Shown here: positions 30,070 to 39,314 of the stretch, piece after piece
Numbering within the stretch: the stretch's first letter is position 1
Layout: each line of letters opens with the position of its first letter
Source: Enterobacter cancerogenus
GTDB lineage: Bacteria; Pseudomonadota; Gammaproteobacteria; Enterobacterales; Enterobacteriaceae
Assembly: GCA_000773965.1 (NCBI GenBank)
Contig: JRUP01000026.1
Coordinates: 62,001-126,000 of the forward strand
Length of the DNA stretch: 64,000 nucleotides
Direction: 5' to 3'
Translations under genes and position numbers: made by a program
The notes under the pieces: generated by a model
Seen by the model: only the letters and a program-made list of their open reading frames with translations
Database searches by the model: none
What the model was told of the DNA's origin: nothing

Positions 30070-30675
30070 TTATTCAAGAATGAGAGCGAGTGTTTTACTT
30101 AACTCATGATTTAATGATTCAGCGCTGCTTAATAAATCTTTAAATATAAAATCTGGTATTTTAAAGTGAAGTTGAATTTCTTTCAGAAGCATCCATTCAA
30201 TATTTGATATTTTTCCATCTCTTAATGCGACCAAGAAAAGTTGGAAAATTATTATTTTTGGCGTTGTCAAATTATCTGTTTTAACATTATCAAGAAGTGT
30301 TTTCAGTACGGAGATTGCAGCTTGAATGCGACTTTCAGGTGCGTCGATTTTGGCCAGGGGATAAACCTTAAGTTTCTCAATTAAATTTAATTCTGCAGAT
30401 TTATTTAGTAGTCCAAACCCGCTTAATCCACCAAAAAGAACAGGTGGGAAATTTTTAACTCCAGGGTGCAAACCTGGCGAAAACTGTTCCATCTCTTCAA
30501 GTATTTCACATTCCAGCGGATCTTTCTGGATTGTTAGCTTATTAAGATCAGAGTCGGAAGTAAGTTCATCCTTCGTTTTTCCATCCCATAACAATGGGTT
30601 GTCAGAAAGTGCGAGGAGTCTGGCAAGCTCAATGAGCAGTGGTTTTTTTTCATCTGGTAGCATTTTAATTAACAT
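30070..30675 (-). CDS. TerB-like helical protein, unknown function
   Basis: 201 residues, mostly helical and soluble. The C-terminal part (about 140-200: IIIFQLFLVALRDGKISNIE, LLKEIQLHFKIP) follows the pattern of TerB/tellurite-resistance-like domains, with an acidic DGKIS-E core. The N-terminal half has no recognisable motif. It is encoded between two glycine-rich proteins with short spacings, implying joint action. The TerB-like call is by pattern only. Confidence 0.7.
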   Translation of the reverse strand: MLIKMLPDEKKPLLIELARLLALSDNPLLWDGKTKDELTSDSDLNKLTIQKDPLECEILEEMEQFSPGLHPGVKNFPPVLFGGLSGFGLLNKSAELNLIEKLKVYPLAKIDAPESRIQAAISVLKTLLDNVKTDNLTTPKIIIFQLFLVALRDGKISNIEWMLLKEIQLHFKIPDFIFKDLLSSAESLNHELSKTLALILE

Positions 30676-30688
30676 GAAAATTATTCCT

Positions 30689-32260
30689 TCACAACATTAG
30701 AGGTTTATCTGAAGCCATAAATCCTTCGAACTCAGACATTGACTGAAACTCCAGTTGAGTTCCTAGTAAAGTGGCAAAATCATTAATCGAAAAAACAAGG
30801 TCATTAACGTTTTCATAACCACCAGATGTGACTTTGAAAAGATGTTGGATGTTTTTACGAAGCTGTGGGATTTCTCGAGCAGTAAATTCATCCAACAATT
30901 TTTGCTCATGTGCGATAGATGCGCGTGCTGCAGTTTGAATATTTTTAATATGTTCCAAACGTTCTCTTGAAAGTACAGCGCCGCGAGCAGCATCAAGTGC
31001 ACTTTTATAAAACATGGATGAAAGTGTGTAACCAATCATGCCGCCAATTGCAGCTCCTACTACCGGAATAGGAATGGCAATCTGCCCCAGGGCTGCCATC
31101 ATTCCACTAGAAAGCATTCCAGACCCTTTTTCTCCAATCTCATGAAGCAACTCTGCTTCGTTAATTTCATCATTGAAATAACGATTGATTGACATCCCAA
31201 GTGACAAGCAAATATTTACCGCAAGTGCAGGCGCTGACGTTTTGGCAACTGCACGTAATAGATGGCTTTCTGATTGCTGTAGCCCTGCCTTAATTGCTGA
31301 ACCCGAGAACGAGGTTAGATAACTCAGTGCAGCGGCGTTAGAGGTGTCTACAATAATATCTTCAACGGCTTCATTCAGAGCCTTCTTTTGCTGTGCAACA
31401 TTAAATATGTTGACGACTAATGAAATCGCGCTGCCTACAATAGCTCCTGATTTTGCCCCTTCTAAGCCTGCGCGGTGGCTAGTACGTGCAATATCCATTG
31501 CTGTTGCGATTGTTGGATGCTCGCGATAAAAAATGGCTTGATCTGTCGATATTCCGCTGTCACTAATGTCGTTAGCAAGACGATCGTAATTATCTGCTTC
31601 CCTACGAAATTTATCTGCAACATCCTGCTTTCCAACGGTTTCAACTTTATTCGCTTGCTCACGCAATTCTGTTGCTCGCTTGCGGCAGTGTTCCGCAGCC
31701 CCTTCATATTGTTCAGATGGTAGTTCAAGTTTGATGCCTTGGTAGCGGCTAAACTTACCATCCTCTAGAGCAATATCTTTAAACAGCTGATCACGGTTAC
31801 CGACGAACTTCATTTGGCTTTGTGATCCTTCAACAATCACACCATTATCATGCTTCACACGATCTACAACATTATGATTACGACCATATTCGGGTAAATC
31901 ATCGCTGCGAATTGTCCGTATAGGATCTTTATTAATAATCGCTTCTGCATTGTCACGGCTTGTGGTTGCAATTTCGGCCGAAAAACCCGCCTGTTGCTTG
32001 ATATTTTGTGCCGAGTAATCAGGATTTACTTTGTGCCTTGCAACTTCTGCCAAGCCTTTAGCAAATTTTTTCCCTGTTTCATTATCAATACCACTATAAC
32101 CTTTCAGGTATTCTGCGCTTGCGCTGCCAAAACGCTTAACTACTTCATCTTGAGCTAACGCTGTAACGGTACGAATTCGATCGCTGGAGATTTCATTCCT
32201 GTGCTTTTGCTGCATATCAACACTTGAAATATTTAAAGCATCTCTTTCATTTTTCTTCAT
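30689..32260 (-). CDS. Large glycine-zipper protein, unknown function
   Basis: 523 residues from the ATG at 32260 (a longer reading would begin with TTG). Residues 1-230 are hydrophilic and helical, with a coiled-coil-like stretch (ATELREQANKVETVGKQD). Two glycine-zipper hydrophobic segments follow (GAKSGAIVGSAISLVVNIF and PIPVVGAAIGGMIGYTLSS), then a helical C-terminus. The layout recalls pore-forming or membrane-remodelling proteins, but I can name no family. It is the first of three such genes behind the WYL regulator. Confidence 0.75.
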   Translation of the reverse strand: MKKNERDALNISSVDMQQKHRNEISSDRIRTVTALAQDEVVKRFGSASAEYLKGYSGIDNETGKKFAKGLAEVARHKVNPDYSAQNIKQQAGFSAEIATTSRDNAEAIINKDPIRTIRSDDLPEYGRNHNVVDRVKHDNGVIVEGSQSQMKFVGNRDQLFKDIALEDGKFSRYQGIKLELPSEQYEGAAEHCRKRATELREQANKVETVGKQDVADKFRREADNYDRLANDISDSGISTDQAIFYREHPTIATAMDIARTSHRAGLEGAKSGAIVGSAISLVVNIFNVAQQKKALNEAVEDIIVDTSNAAALSYLTSFSGSAIKAGLQQSESHLLRAVAKTSAPALAVNICLSLGMSINRYFNDEINEAELLHEIGEKGSGMLSSGMMAALGQIAIPIPVVGAAIGGMIGYTLSSMFYKSALDAARGAVLSRERLEHIKNIQTAARASIAHEQKLLDEFTAREIPQLRKNIQHLFKVTSGGYENVNDLVFSINDFATLLGTQLEFQSMSEFEGFMASDKPLML

Positions 32261-32310
32261 GATAGTTCCCAAGTATGCTTATTAGAATCTGATTAATATC
32301 AGCAATATTA

Positions 32311-33288
32311 TTAAGACGATTTATCGTTCACTATCGGCACCCGTCTCACATCACTCACCGCATCACCAAACGCGGCCAAAAACCATTTCAGCATCGCGCT
32401 ATCAACCACGGTGGCGGAAATTTCCAGTCGCTCTTCACCAATTTCCCGATGCGTTTGATCGGTTGATAGCGGAGATTCAATCAGGTGGAGCCCAGCAGCG
32501 CGGTCAATTTCAAAAGTAAGGAAGATCATTTGCCCCTCACCAAATCCAAAGCGGCCGTCGTCGTCATATTTTTTTAAGTTGAATTCGGCTGGTCGTTCGA
32601 AGGTAAAGGTGCTGACGCTCGCGGAAAGGATCCGGTTGAGCGCCAGACTACGTTCGTTGTTGTAACCTTCGAAGCGACAAACCAGATAGAGGCGGGGCCC
32701 TTGCTGCGCCAAACCCAACGGCATAACAGTGTTTTCGCTTTCTTTGCCGCCCGCATTGCGATAGGTGATGCGTAATAAGTGATTGAGATACAGCGCTTCA
32801 CTGACGGATTCAAACACACCTTCAGCGATGGGGGGCGGCAGTAATGGCTGGCTCGTTGCCACGATACGCACTTTATCTGGCCACTCCGCTTCAAGGCGGG
32901 TAGGGCCGTTGTCATGCAAATTACGCTGCGCCTGGGTAAACAACCCGGTCATGGATTTAATCAGTCGGGTCGGCAAAATAGGCTTCAGATGCGCTTCTGC
33001 CATCGCCAATAGCAACGACTCCTGCGGCGTCAGCATTGGAAGTGAGACGCCACTAGAATTCTCCAGCCAGCGATAGCCATAAGGACGGTTGCGGTCGTCG
33101 CGCTCGATATCAAAATGGTCGCAAAGCATCTCCAGATTGCGCTGAATAGTCCTTACATCGCGCTCGATTCCAGCATGCTGTAGCTGCTCATGAAGCTCTT
33201 TTGCCGTGATTTTTCTGCCGCGGGGAATACGGCGCAGAAGCTCAAGAGCGAGCACGGTGGTCTCAATGGTTTCAGGTCTTTTAGCCAT
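32311..33288 (-). CDS. WYL-domain transcriptional regulator
   Basis: 325 residues: an N-terminal winged helix (about 1-70, RKITAKELHEQLQHAG..RDVRTIQRNLEMLCDHF), a middle WYL domain (about 165-235, LLRITYRNAGG, PLGLAQQGPRLYLVCRFEG, RSLALNRI) and a C-terminal WCX region. WYL regulators such as BrxR and CapW repress defence operons by binding inverted repeats and respond to a ligand. It lies inside the operon it probably controls, and the palindromes at 35442 and 35497 are its likely sites. Confidence 0.9.
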   Translation of the reverse strand: MAKRPETIETTVLALELLRRIPRGRKITAKELHEQLQHAGIERDVRTIQRNLEMLCDHFDIERDDRNRPYGYRWLENSSGVSLPMLTPQESLLLAMAEAHLKPILPTRLIKSMTGLFTQAQRNLHDNGPTRLEAEWPDKVRIVATSQPLLPPPIAEGVFESVSEALYLNHLLRITYRNAGGKESENTVMPLGLAQQGPRLYLVCRFEGYNNERSLALNRILSASVSTFTFERPAEFNLKKYDDDGRFGFGEGQMIFLTFEIDRAAGLHLIESPLSTDQTHREIGEERLEISATVVDSAMLKWFLAAFGDAVSDVRRVPIVNDKSS

Positions 33289-33309
33289 TTTGATTTCCTA
33301 TCAAATTAC

Positions 33310-35403
33310 TTAGTGCAAAAAGCCAATCGCCGGTTTTTCGCGTTTCTTCATCCAGCACTCGGCTTTCAGTGCGGCAACAAAAGCCTCTGTCGAACTCACT
33401 GGCTTAAATTGGTGCTGACGCGCTACCAGTGCAAAATCGCCCGGTGTCAGGTAGTCCAGTTTAGATATTTCTTTAATTTCAGCAGATTGTGGTTCATTCA
33501 GCTGAAGCTCACGAGAATAAAGATTCAACAATGCGACTGCCTGGTCATCACACAAATAGTTGAACCGCACCTTAAGATCGAAACGACGCAGCGCGGCGGC
33601 ATCCAGCACATCAAATCTGTTCGTGGTGGCGATCAGCACACCTTCAAACAGTGCCATCTGGCTTAACATTTCGTTGGCACTGCTCACTTGCCAATGGTGC
33701 TGGAACTCGTCGCGTGCGCTAAGAAAACTATCAATCTCATCAATCAGCAGGATCGCATTGTCGCATTGCGCCTGTTCAAATAACGCCGCAATGTTCTGTT
33801 CACTTTCACCGACGTAGCGGCCAAAAAGCTGTGAAGCCTTGCGCTCGATAACGACCTTATCTAACTGCTTCGCAAGCCAATGTGCCCATGCCGTTTTACC
33901 CGTACCCGAAGGGCCAGAGAGGCAAAAACGCGCTGAGTGACCCGATGTCAGAGCTTTACCAATCTCATCGAGTGGGTTGTCACAATTGATAAATGCCGTG
34001 TCATAGATCGCGGGTATTTGAGCCGCAACATGGTTTTTTATCGGCTTATGCCCCTGAGCCTTTAGGGTGTTATTGATTAAATACATTAAAGTCTCAGGGC
34101 GTTTTTCTTTTGATAGCTTGTCGCCAATGCCCGCGATTACGCTGGCCGCCCGGTTAATGACCGCAGGGGCCAGATAAGGGGCTCCCGCTAATTGGGAAAG
34201 GGCGAGAGGTGCCAGTATTTCGCCACAAGCCTCTTGAATGATCTCTGCCCGCTGATTACGTGGTGGGGCATTGAGCTCAATGACCATGTCAAAGCGGCGT
34301 ACCATTGCGGGATCCATACAATCAATCTCATTGGCTACCCATAGAGTGGGAACAACATTCTCTTCCAATAGACGATTGATCCATGCTTTCGCTAATGGAA
34401 GTGGACTGCTGTTAAGTATCCCGGGGCTTTCGACAAAAACATCTTCTGCCTCATCGAGCAGGATGATGGCTCGTTCATCGATGAATAAGCGCTGCGCAGT
34501 ACGCCAGGCACGTAACCGACGGCTGCCACTGATCGGGCGCAGTGATTCATTCTCACTGCTGACTTCATACAGGGGAGTTTGCAACTCGTTGGCAACCAAA
34601 CGACAAAGCTGGCTTTTGCCGCTACCCGGTTGGCCATGAATCAGGATATTGACCCCGATACGTTGGGTGCTCAGCGCATGATGCAACCACTGACGCAGAA
34701 TATTAACTGCCGGGATGTGGGCATAATTATCAAGCTTCAGATGGGCTGGCCCACAGATGTTGATCATGCCTTGCAGGAGACGCGCTGGACTCGTCTCACC
34801 TGCATAAAGGCGTTCTGCCAGGGTGGGTGAGAATGGCTCAAGTTTATTGCGCAGTAGATGTGCACCGTTCATTTCAAGGCTAACCAGACCGGTTTTGGTC
34901 AGAGTGCTGGAGGGGCCAAGTGCTTCGCGCACCTCTGCCTCAGGGATATTCAAAGTCATCGCCAGTGTGCGATATACTTTGGCGGAGGTGAGCGGCCCAA
35001 GCCATTCCGTGACGTCGTCAAGCAGCCTTTCCTGATGGAGCTGTAATGTGAACTCCAGAATAGAATTTTCAGCGCTGTTCAAGCCAATACGCGTGGCAAA
35101 CCTGTTTACTGCAGTTTGAAAAATTGAAGCTTGGGTTAACGAGTTATGCTGTTCAGCATCCTGATAATGTTTGCGTAATCTCTTCAGCAACGAATCGTGA
35201 TCCTGCTGGCTCAGGTTAAAAGTATGCTCATTGTTGAGGTGAAGATAATCAGCCAGCGGTTGGCTACTGAATCCATGCTGAGTAATAAACTGTTTGTGTG
35301 CGCCCAGGCGAAATAGTATCCGCAAAATCCACTGCTGCATTTTGGTATCCTGATAATTCATTTCAGCGACTTCATTTACTTCAGCAGACATGACAGTGTT
35401 CAT
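33310..35403 (-). CDS. Double AAA+ ATPase
   Basis: 697 residues. The N-terminal 230 residues are helical with no known domain. Two AAA+ modules follow: Walker A GQPGSGKS (257-264) with Walker B IILLDEAED, and Walker A GPSGTGKT (about 498) with Walker B ILLIDEIDSFL, sensor ATTNRFD and arginine-finger RRFD. The second module resembles the FtsH/Vps4 classical clade. It is the first gene of the operon, with AGGAG 6 bp before the ATG. It may act as a remodelling motor for the glycine-zipper proteins, or as a sensor. Confidence 0.88.
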   Translation of the reverse strand: MNTVMSAEVNEVAEMNYQDTKMQQWILRILFRLGAHKQFITQHGFSSQPLADYLHLNNEHTFNLSQQDHDSLLKRLRKHYQDAEQHNSLTQASIFQTAVNRFATRIGLNSAENSILEFTLQLHQERLLDDVTEWLGPLTSAKVYRTLAMTLNIPEAEVREALGPSSTLTKTGLVSLEMNGAHLLRNKLEPFSPTLAERLYAGETSPARLLQGMINICGPAHLKLDNYAHIPAVNILRQWLHHALSTQRIGVNILIHGQPGSGKSQLCRLVANELQTPLYEVSSENESLRPISGSRRLRAWRTAQRLFIDERAIILLDEAEDVFVESPGILNSSPLPLAKAWINRLLEENVVPTLWVANEIDCMDPAMVRRFDMVIELNAPPRNQRAEIIQEACGEILAPLALSQLAGAPYLAPAVINRAASVIAGIGDKLSKEKRPETLMYLINNTLKAQGHKPIKNHVAAQIPAIYDTAFINCDNPLDEIGKALTSGHSARFCLSGPSGTGKTAWAHWLAKQLDKVVIERKASQLFGRYVGESEQNIAALFEQAQCDNAILLIDEIDSFLSARDEFQHHWQVSSANEMLSQMALFEGVLIATTNRFDVLDAAALRRFDLKVRFNYLCDDQAVALLNLYSRELQLNEPQSAEIKEISKLDYLTPGDFALVARQHQFKPVSSTEAFVAALKAECWMKKREKPAIGFLH

Positions 35404-35441
35404 ATTCTTCTCCTTGTGAAAGCGCTATTTTTAAATTGTGC

Positions 35442-35460
35442 TGAGACATTTTGTGTCGCA
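35442..35460. promoter_or_regulatory. Operator-like palindrome 1 (probable WYL site)
   Basis: TGAGACA-TTTTG-TGTCGCA: 7-bp arms with one mismatch and a 5-bp spacer, followed by GGGG. It lies 39 bp upstream of the AAA+ gene start, where it could block transcription. Confidence 0.65.
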
Positions 35461-35496
35461 GGGGATGAGAAGATTTTTTTAGGATTTTTGTTTGGT

Positions 35497-35515
35497 TGCG
35501 ACACAAGTTGTCGCA
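35497..35515. promoter_or_regulatory. Operator-like palindrome 2 (probable WYL site)
   Basis: TGCGACA-CAAGT-TGTCGCA: perfect 7-bp arms with a 5-bp spacer, followed by GGGG as in site 1. The centres of the two sites are 55 bp apart, near five helical turns, so two dimers could sit on one face. The sites lie between the divergent AAA+ operon and the DUF262 gene. Confidence 0.7.
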
Positions 35516-35651
35516 GGGGTGTGATTGTTTTTTTTTGTTAAAAAAATAATTAACCTAAATTTTTGATTTTAAGTGCCGATAACTCTTTTTCAGCCGTGAG
35601 CTAAATGTTTCTGTATGTAAATTATACGTTTTTATCTATAAGGAAATGGAA

Positions 35652-37334
35652 ATGCCAAGTAAATCTATACGTTCGATGATCAAAGAGATCAACAATCCAG
35701 ATGCCGATGGTAACGGGCTTTGGTTGCCGAATATTCAGCGACAATTCGTCTGGAATCAGGATCAGATTGCTAGATTGTGCGACTCAGTGATGCGCCGCTA
35801 TCCTCTGTCGTCTATGCTGCTATGGCGCACGAATGAACAGATAAAGTATCGAAGCTTTATCCAGAATCTTAATGACGGGAAAGTCGATCTTAAAAGTCAT
35901 TATCAACATAATCCAAACAAATTAAAGCGACTGGTCCTGGATGGTCAGCAACGACTGCAAAGTTTTTATCTTGCTCTGCAAGGTTGCATTGATGGAAAAG
36001 TACTTCATTTAAATGTTTTGAGCGGAGAACAAACCGGTTCAGAAGAGATCCGTTATCAATTCGAGTTTAAAATTTCTTCAGAGCATAATTGGCCGTGGCT
36101 ACCTCTTGCGAAAATAATTTATTCAGGAAGTCTTCCGGAGGACTTGCTTTCTGATCTGGCAAAAGATGAAGTCTCAGAATTAAATGATACGCAAAGACGT
36201 CAGGCGATTCGTAATTTAAGTCTCGCCCAGCGTGAATTCAGTAATGATAGCGTTTTACTTTACCATGAAATTGATAGTACCCAAGATGATAATCCGCTGA
36301 AGTTTGAAGATGTAGTGGAAGTGTTCATTCGTGCTAATTCTGGTGGCACAAAGTTAAATAAATCAGATTTAATGTTTACCCTGCTTTCTACGGAGTGGGA
36401 AGATGCAGATATTGTATTCGAAGAGTTTCTGGATAAAATTAACGATAACGAAAGATTCCAGTTTTCACGAGATTTCCTTATCAAACTCAGTACAACACTG
36501 CTTGGCTATAATGCGAAGTATGATGTCGATAAACTTCGAGACGATAAGGTCAGGAAGGAGATAAGCGAAAACTGGCCTGATATTGCAGAAGCTCTGTTGT
36601 TTGTTAAAGATGAGATTGTCAGCAAAACTTACATTCGGTCGCACAAAGCGCTGACGTCTTACAATGCGCTCATTCCGTTAGTTTATTTGCAATATCACTT
36701 CCCTGGACAGTTAGCAAAATCAAAAATCCTTCATGAATACTTCGTTCCAGCGCTTTTTGCCGGCGTGTTTTCTGGTCAGGCGGACAGTATTATAGATAAA
36801 ATGGTTAAATCCATAAGGGAAAATGAAGGTTTTAATCTCAAAAAAGTTAAATCGATGATTGAATCTTCTAATAAATATCTTTATGTTAGTGAAAATCATT
36901 TGCTATATAGTTGTGGTTACGGTTCTGGGAATATCCATCTACTATTCAATATGTGGTATGGACGGGATTATAAATCAAGCGGATTTCAGCATGAACCACA
37001 AATAGACCACATTTTTGCACGTAGTATACTTAAAGAACAAAAAATATTAAACGAAGCAACAGGGCGTGAAGTACAGCGTTTCGGCGCATGGGAAATAAAT
37101 CAATTAGCAAACTGTATGTTGCTACCTGCACACCAAAACGGTGCAGGAGATAAAGGCGATAAATCAGTCGATAAATGGTTAGCTGAACAATCAGAAGAGT
37201 TTCTTGATTTGCACTGCATTCCAAAAATGAAAACTTTGTGGAAGGTCGAAAACTATGAACGCTTCATCGATAAGCGTCAGCAATTAATCATTCAGCGATG
37301 TGAAGAGTTGGGATTACTGAGTTCTGAGGAGTAA
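35652..37334 (+). CDS. GmrSD-like DUF262/DUF1524 nuclease
   Basis: 560 residues; I place the start at the second ATG (MPSKSIRS) because AAGGA is well spaced from it, while the first ATG at 35646 is too close. The DUF262 domain is N-terminal: PNIQRQFVWNQDQIARLCDS, LVLDGQQRLQSFYLAL with the DGQQR NTPase motif, and FIRANSGGTKLNKSDL. The C-terminal DUF1524 His-Me nuclease has QIDHIFARSI then NQLANCMLLP. Fused GmrS/GmrD proteins are type IV restriction enzymes that cut modified (for example glucosylated hydroxymethylcytosine) phage DNA. It is divergent from the AAA+/WYL operon. Confidence 0.87.
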   Translation: MPSKSIRSMIKEINNPDADGNGLWLPNIQRQFVWNQDQIARLCDSVMRRYPLSSMLLWRTNEQIKYRSFIQNLNDGKVDLKSHYQHNPNKLKRLVLDGQQRLQSFYLALQGCIDGKVLHLNVLSGEQTGSEEIRYQFEFKISSEHNWPWLPLAKIIYSGSLPEDLLSDLAKDEVSELNDTQRRQAIRNLSLAQREFSNDSVLLYHEIDSTQDDNPLKFEDVVEVFIRANSGGTKLNKSDLMFTLLSTEWEDADIVFEEFLDKINDNERFQFSRDFLIKLSTTLLGYNAKYDVDKLRDDKVRKEISENWPDIAEALLFVKDEIVSKTYIRSHKALTSYNALIPLVYLQYHFPGQLAKSKILHEYFVPALFAGVFSGQADSIIDKMVKSIRENEGFNLKKVKSMIESSNKYLYVSENHLLYSCGYGSGNIHLLFNMWYGRDYKSSGFQHEPQIDHIFARSILKEQKILNEATGREVQRFGAWEINQLANCMLLPAHQNGAGDKGDKSVDKWLAEQSEEFLDLHCIPKMKTLWKVENYERFIDKRQQLIIQRCEELGLLSSEE

Positions 37335-37405
37335 TACAACCGAAGAAATATGGCTCTTAGTAGAAAAGTTGCTATAAATTTTTCATTCCTTTTTTTAGCA
37401 ATAAA

Positions 37406-37445
37406 GTAACCGCGCATTTTTTGTCCAAAAAAATTGCGCGGTTAC
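37406..37445. terminator. Terminator after the DUF262 gene
   Basis: GTAACCGCGCA and TGCGCGGTTAC form a long stem, extended inward by TTTTTT/AAAAAA around GTCC. It lies 71 bp beyond the stop at 37334 and faces the LysR remnant. Confidence 0.75.
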
Positions 37446-37467
37446 TTCAATAATCAACGGATGCAAC

Positions 37468-38083
37468 TTATTTAGGCAAATCTTCCCCCAACGTCCCCAG
37501 CAAATACTCAACAAAAAATCTTACCTTACTGTTGGCCTTCTGCTTCGTTGAGAAAACCGCGATCACCGACATCGATCCTACTGCAAACTGCTTCATCACC
37601 TGCACCAATGCCCCCGACGTCAAATCCGGTCCCACCGGCCATGCCGGAAACTGCGTAATCCCAATCCTGCCAGCGCGGCGGCCCATTGCTGCTCACCATC
37701 ATTGCTCTGAAACCGACCTTGAGGCATCAGCGTAATCGCCTTACCGTGCTGATCCATAAAGCGCCACGGATGCATTCCACGACCAGCATTAAATGCAATG
37801 CACTGATGCTTACTCAGGTCAGCAGGTGAGGCGGGCACGCCATACTTGGCCAGATAATCCGGGCTCGCCACTGTGAGCAGCGGGCTGTCGGCCAGCTTGC
37901 GTTGTGTCAGCGAAGAATTCTGCAGTTCGCTGTGGTGGATGGCGACATCGAGATTCTTTTCAATCAAATTTACATGCCGCCTGGAGACGGGATTTACAAC
38001 ATTCAGCTCAGGATATTGTGCTAGCGGTGCGGGTAGGCTCGGTACAATTGTGCGGGTAGGCTCGGCACAATATAGAAGCGGTC
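37468..38083 (-). pseudogene. Decayed LysR regulator (copy 2)
   Basis: Aligns with the C-terminal two-thirds of the intact LysR at 60875-61804. A one-base deletion near 37665 shifts the frame between ..AALAGLG and ITQFPAW... The helix-turn-helix half is missing, and a 23-bp tandem duplication (38027-38071) disrupts the middle. The DUF1493 gene that should follow is absent. The end at 38083 is fused directly to hydrolase sequence. Confidence 0.88.
38027..38071. repeat. 23-bp tandem duplication within LysR copy 2
   Basis: GTGCGGGTAGGCTCGG-TACAATT occurs at 38027-38049 and again from 38050 with one change. It is a local slippage event in a decaying gene. Confidence 0.8.
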
Positions 38084-38152
38084 GATCACGTTCCTTTGCA
38101 GGTGTAACAATCACTTGCCGAGTAGCAAGCTCATCGCAAGCACTTTAGCGGC
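38084..38152 (+). pseudogene. 5' fragment of the alpha/beta hydrolase (copy 2)
   Basis: About 69 bp match codons near 9-31 of the hydrolase at 61906 (the stretch encoding DRLQVQQSLAEQQAHREHFSG), with scattered substitutions. The match stops at 38152. It shows that this remnant once included the divergent hydrolase, as copies 1 and 3 do. Confidence 0.75.
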
Positions 38153-38291
38153 GCCCTGCGCGATAATGATAACGAGATGAGCCCGGAAAACAGCTTAATG
38201 CGAAATATATTGTTAGTCAGAACCCGCACTCACAAATCATCAATTTATGAGAAATCACCTATTACTCGCTTCAAACCCAACCAAGCAAGTG

Positions 38292-39314
38292 CTAAGACCT
38301 GATTCTCCCAACTTTGATGCGGGCGCTTTGAGGCATCTCATCCGGATTATCTTCACGCAGCCCCAGCATTATGTTGTACCCGCAATAAAGCCCCATATCA
38401 CCCAATCTGGGCACTGGCAGCAATCGGGTAGGCAGAGTCAGCCAGAATCGCAGATCATAGTCACAGCCCAGATAGGTGCGCAGCAGCGCCATCACGTCCT
38501 GGCGGAGCTGCCCGTCAGGCATCCAGCCCTTCGCTTCTAAGGGATCATCGGTGGAAAGCTCGATCCGCGAGCAATAATCAGCCACATGAGTTTCATAGCC
38601 CAGTATCGGATTCTGATCGAGTGTCATGCCGCCGCGCAGCGAGAGCCTGGCGCGTTTTGCCACCGGCATTGTCACTGGATGGTGGGCGAAAACTTCAATT
38701 TTTGTGTTCGGTGCCTGGCTGCTGATCACCGCAGCGATACCTTCAGCGGTGTGCGTGGTATGCAGCAGCGGTTTCAATATTGCCAACAGGCGTGATGAGG
38801 GTTGATCGCCACTATGGGCGATACCGGTCAGGGCCATCAAGCTTTGCGAAACCGTATCCATACCACCCGGCTCAAAGGTGGCCGGATAGCTGTACTTGCG
38901 CCAGATGCGGTAAAACTGCGACATCAACCGATGATTGAAGATATCCAGAAACGCTGCCATCGCATCCGCACCTTCACGGCCCTGATTGATGTCGTCAATG
39001 ATGCTCGTCGGCAGTGGCGAATCCACACCGTATAAGCCGAAAAAGTTGGTTCTGACCGTCGGCGCGGCATCCGGATTGTCAGCGTTAGTTTCCATGCGTT
39101 TCAGCTCCCCGGCGGGAAAGCCCAGATGCGGATTGGGGCGAAATCGCACCGGATCACTCTCCGGCGTGCGGCCCGTGCCAAGGCGGCTGTCGGTCGTCTG
39201 TTCCAGCAACTGGCAGAATCGATAAAAGTTAAACCGCGCCGTCTGGTCACGACCTTTATCGTCCAGCCAGCACGGTGACACCGGCTGGCTGTTTTTTTTG
39301 TTCTCCATGCTCAC
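38292..39314 (-). CDS. tssG: Type VI secretion baseplate protein TssG
   Basis: 340 residues, TssG/VasB family (ImpH). Typical segments are FYRFCQLLEQ near the N-terminus, FFGLYGVDSPLP, DIFNHRLMSQFYRIW and LPTRLLPVPRLGD. It joins TssF, TssE and TssK in the baseplate wedge. It overlaps tssF by 4 bp and is the last gene of the operon; 139 bp of non-coding DNA separate it from the LysR remnant. Confidence 0.94.
   Translation of the reverse strand: MSMENKKNSQPVSPCWLDDKGRDQTARFNFYRFCQLLEQTTDSRLGTGRTPESDPVRFRPNPHLGFPAGELKRMETNADNPDAAPTVRTNFFGLYGVDSPLPTSIIDDINQGREGADAMAAFLDIFNHRLMSQFYRIWRKYSYPATFEPGGMDTVSQSLMALTGIAHSGDQPSSRLLAILKPLLHTTHTAEGIAAVISSQAPNTKIEVFAHHPVTMPVAKRARLSLRGGMTLDQNPILGYETHVADYCSRIELSTDDPLEAKGWMPDGQLRQDVMALLRTYLGCDYDLRFWLTLPTRLLPVPRLGDMGLYCGYNIMLGLREDNPDEMPQSARIKVGRIRS

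Noticed and set aside
28639-37334. Calling the module BREX, Zorya or DISARM
   Set aside because: None of the diagnostic proteins of these systems (PglZ, BrxC, ZorAB, DrmAB) is present; only the WYL regulator and AAA+ motor are shared in a general way.
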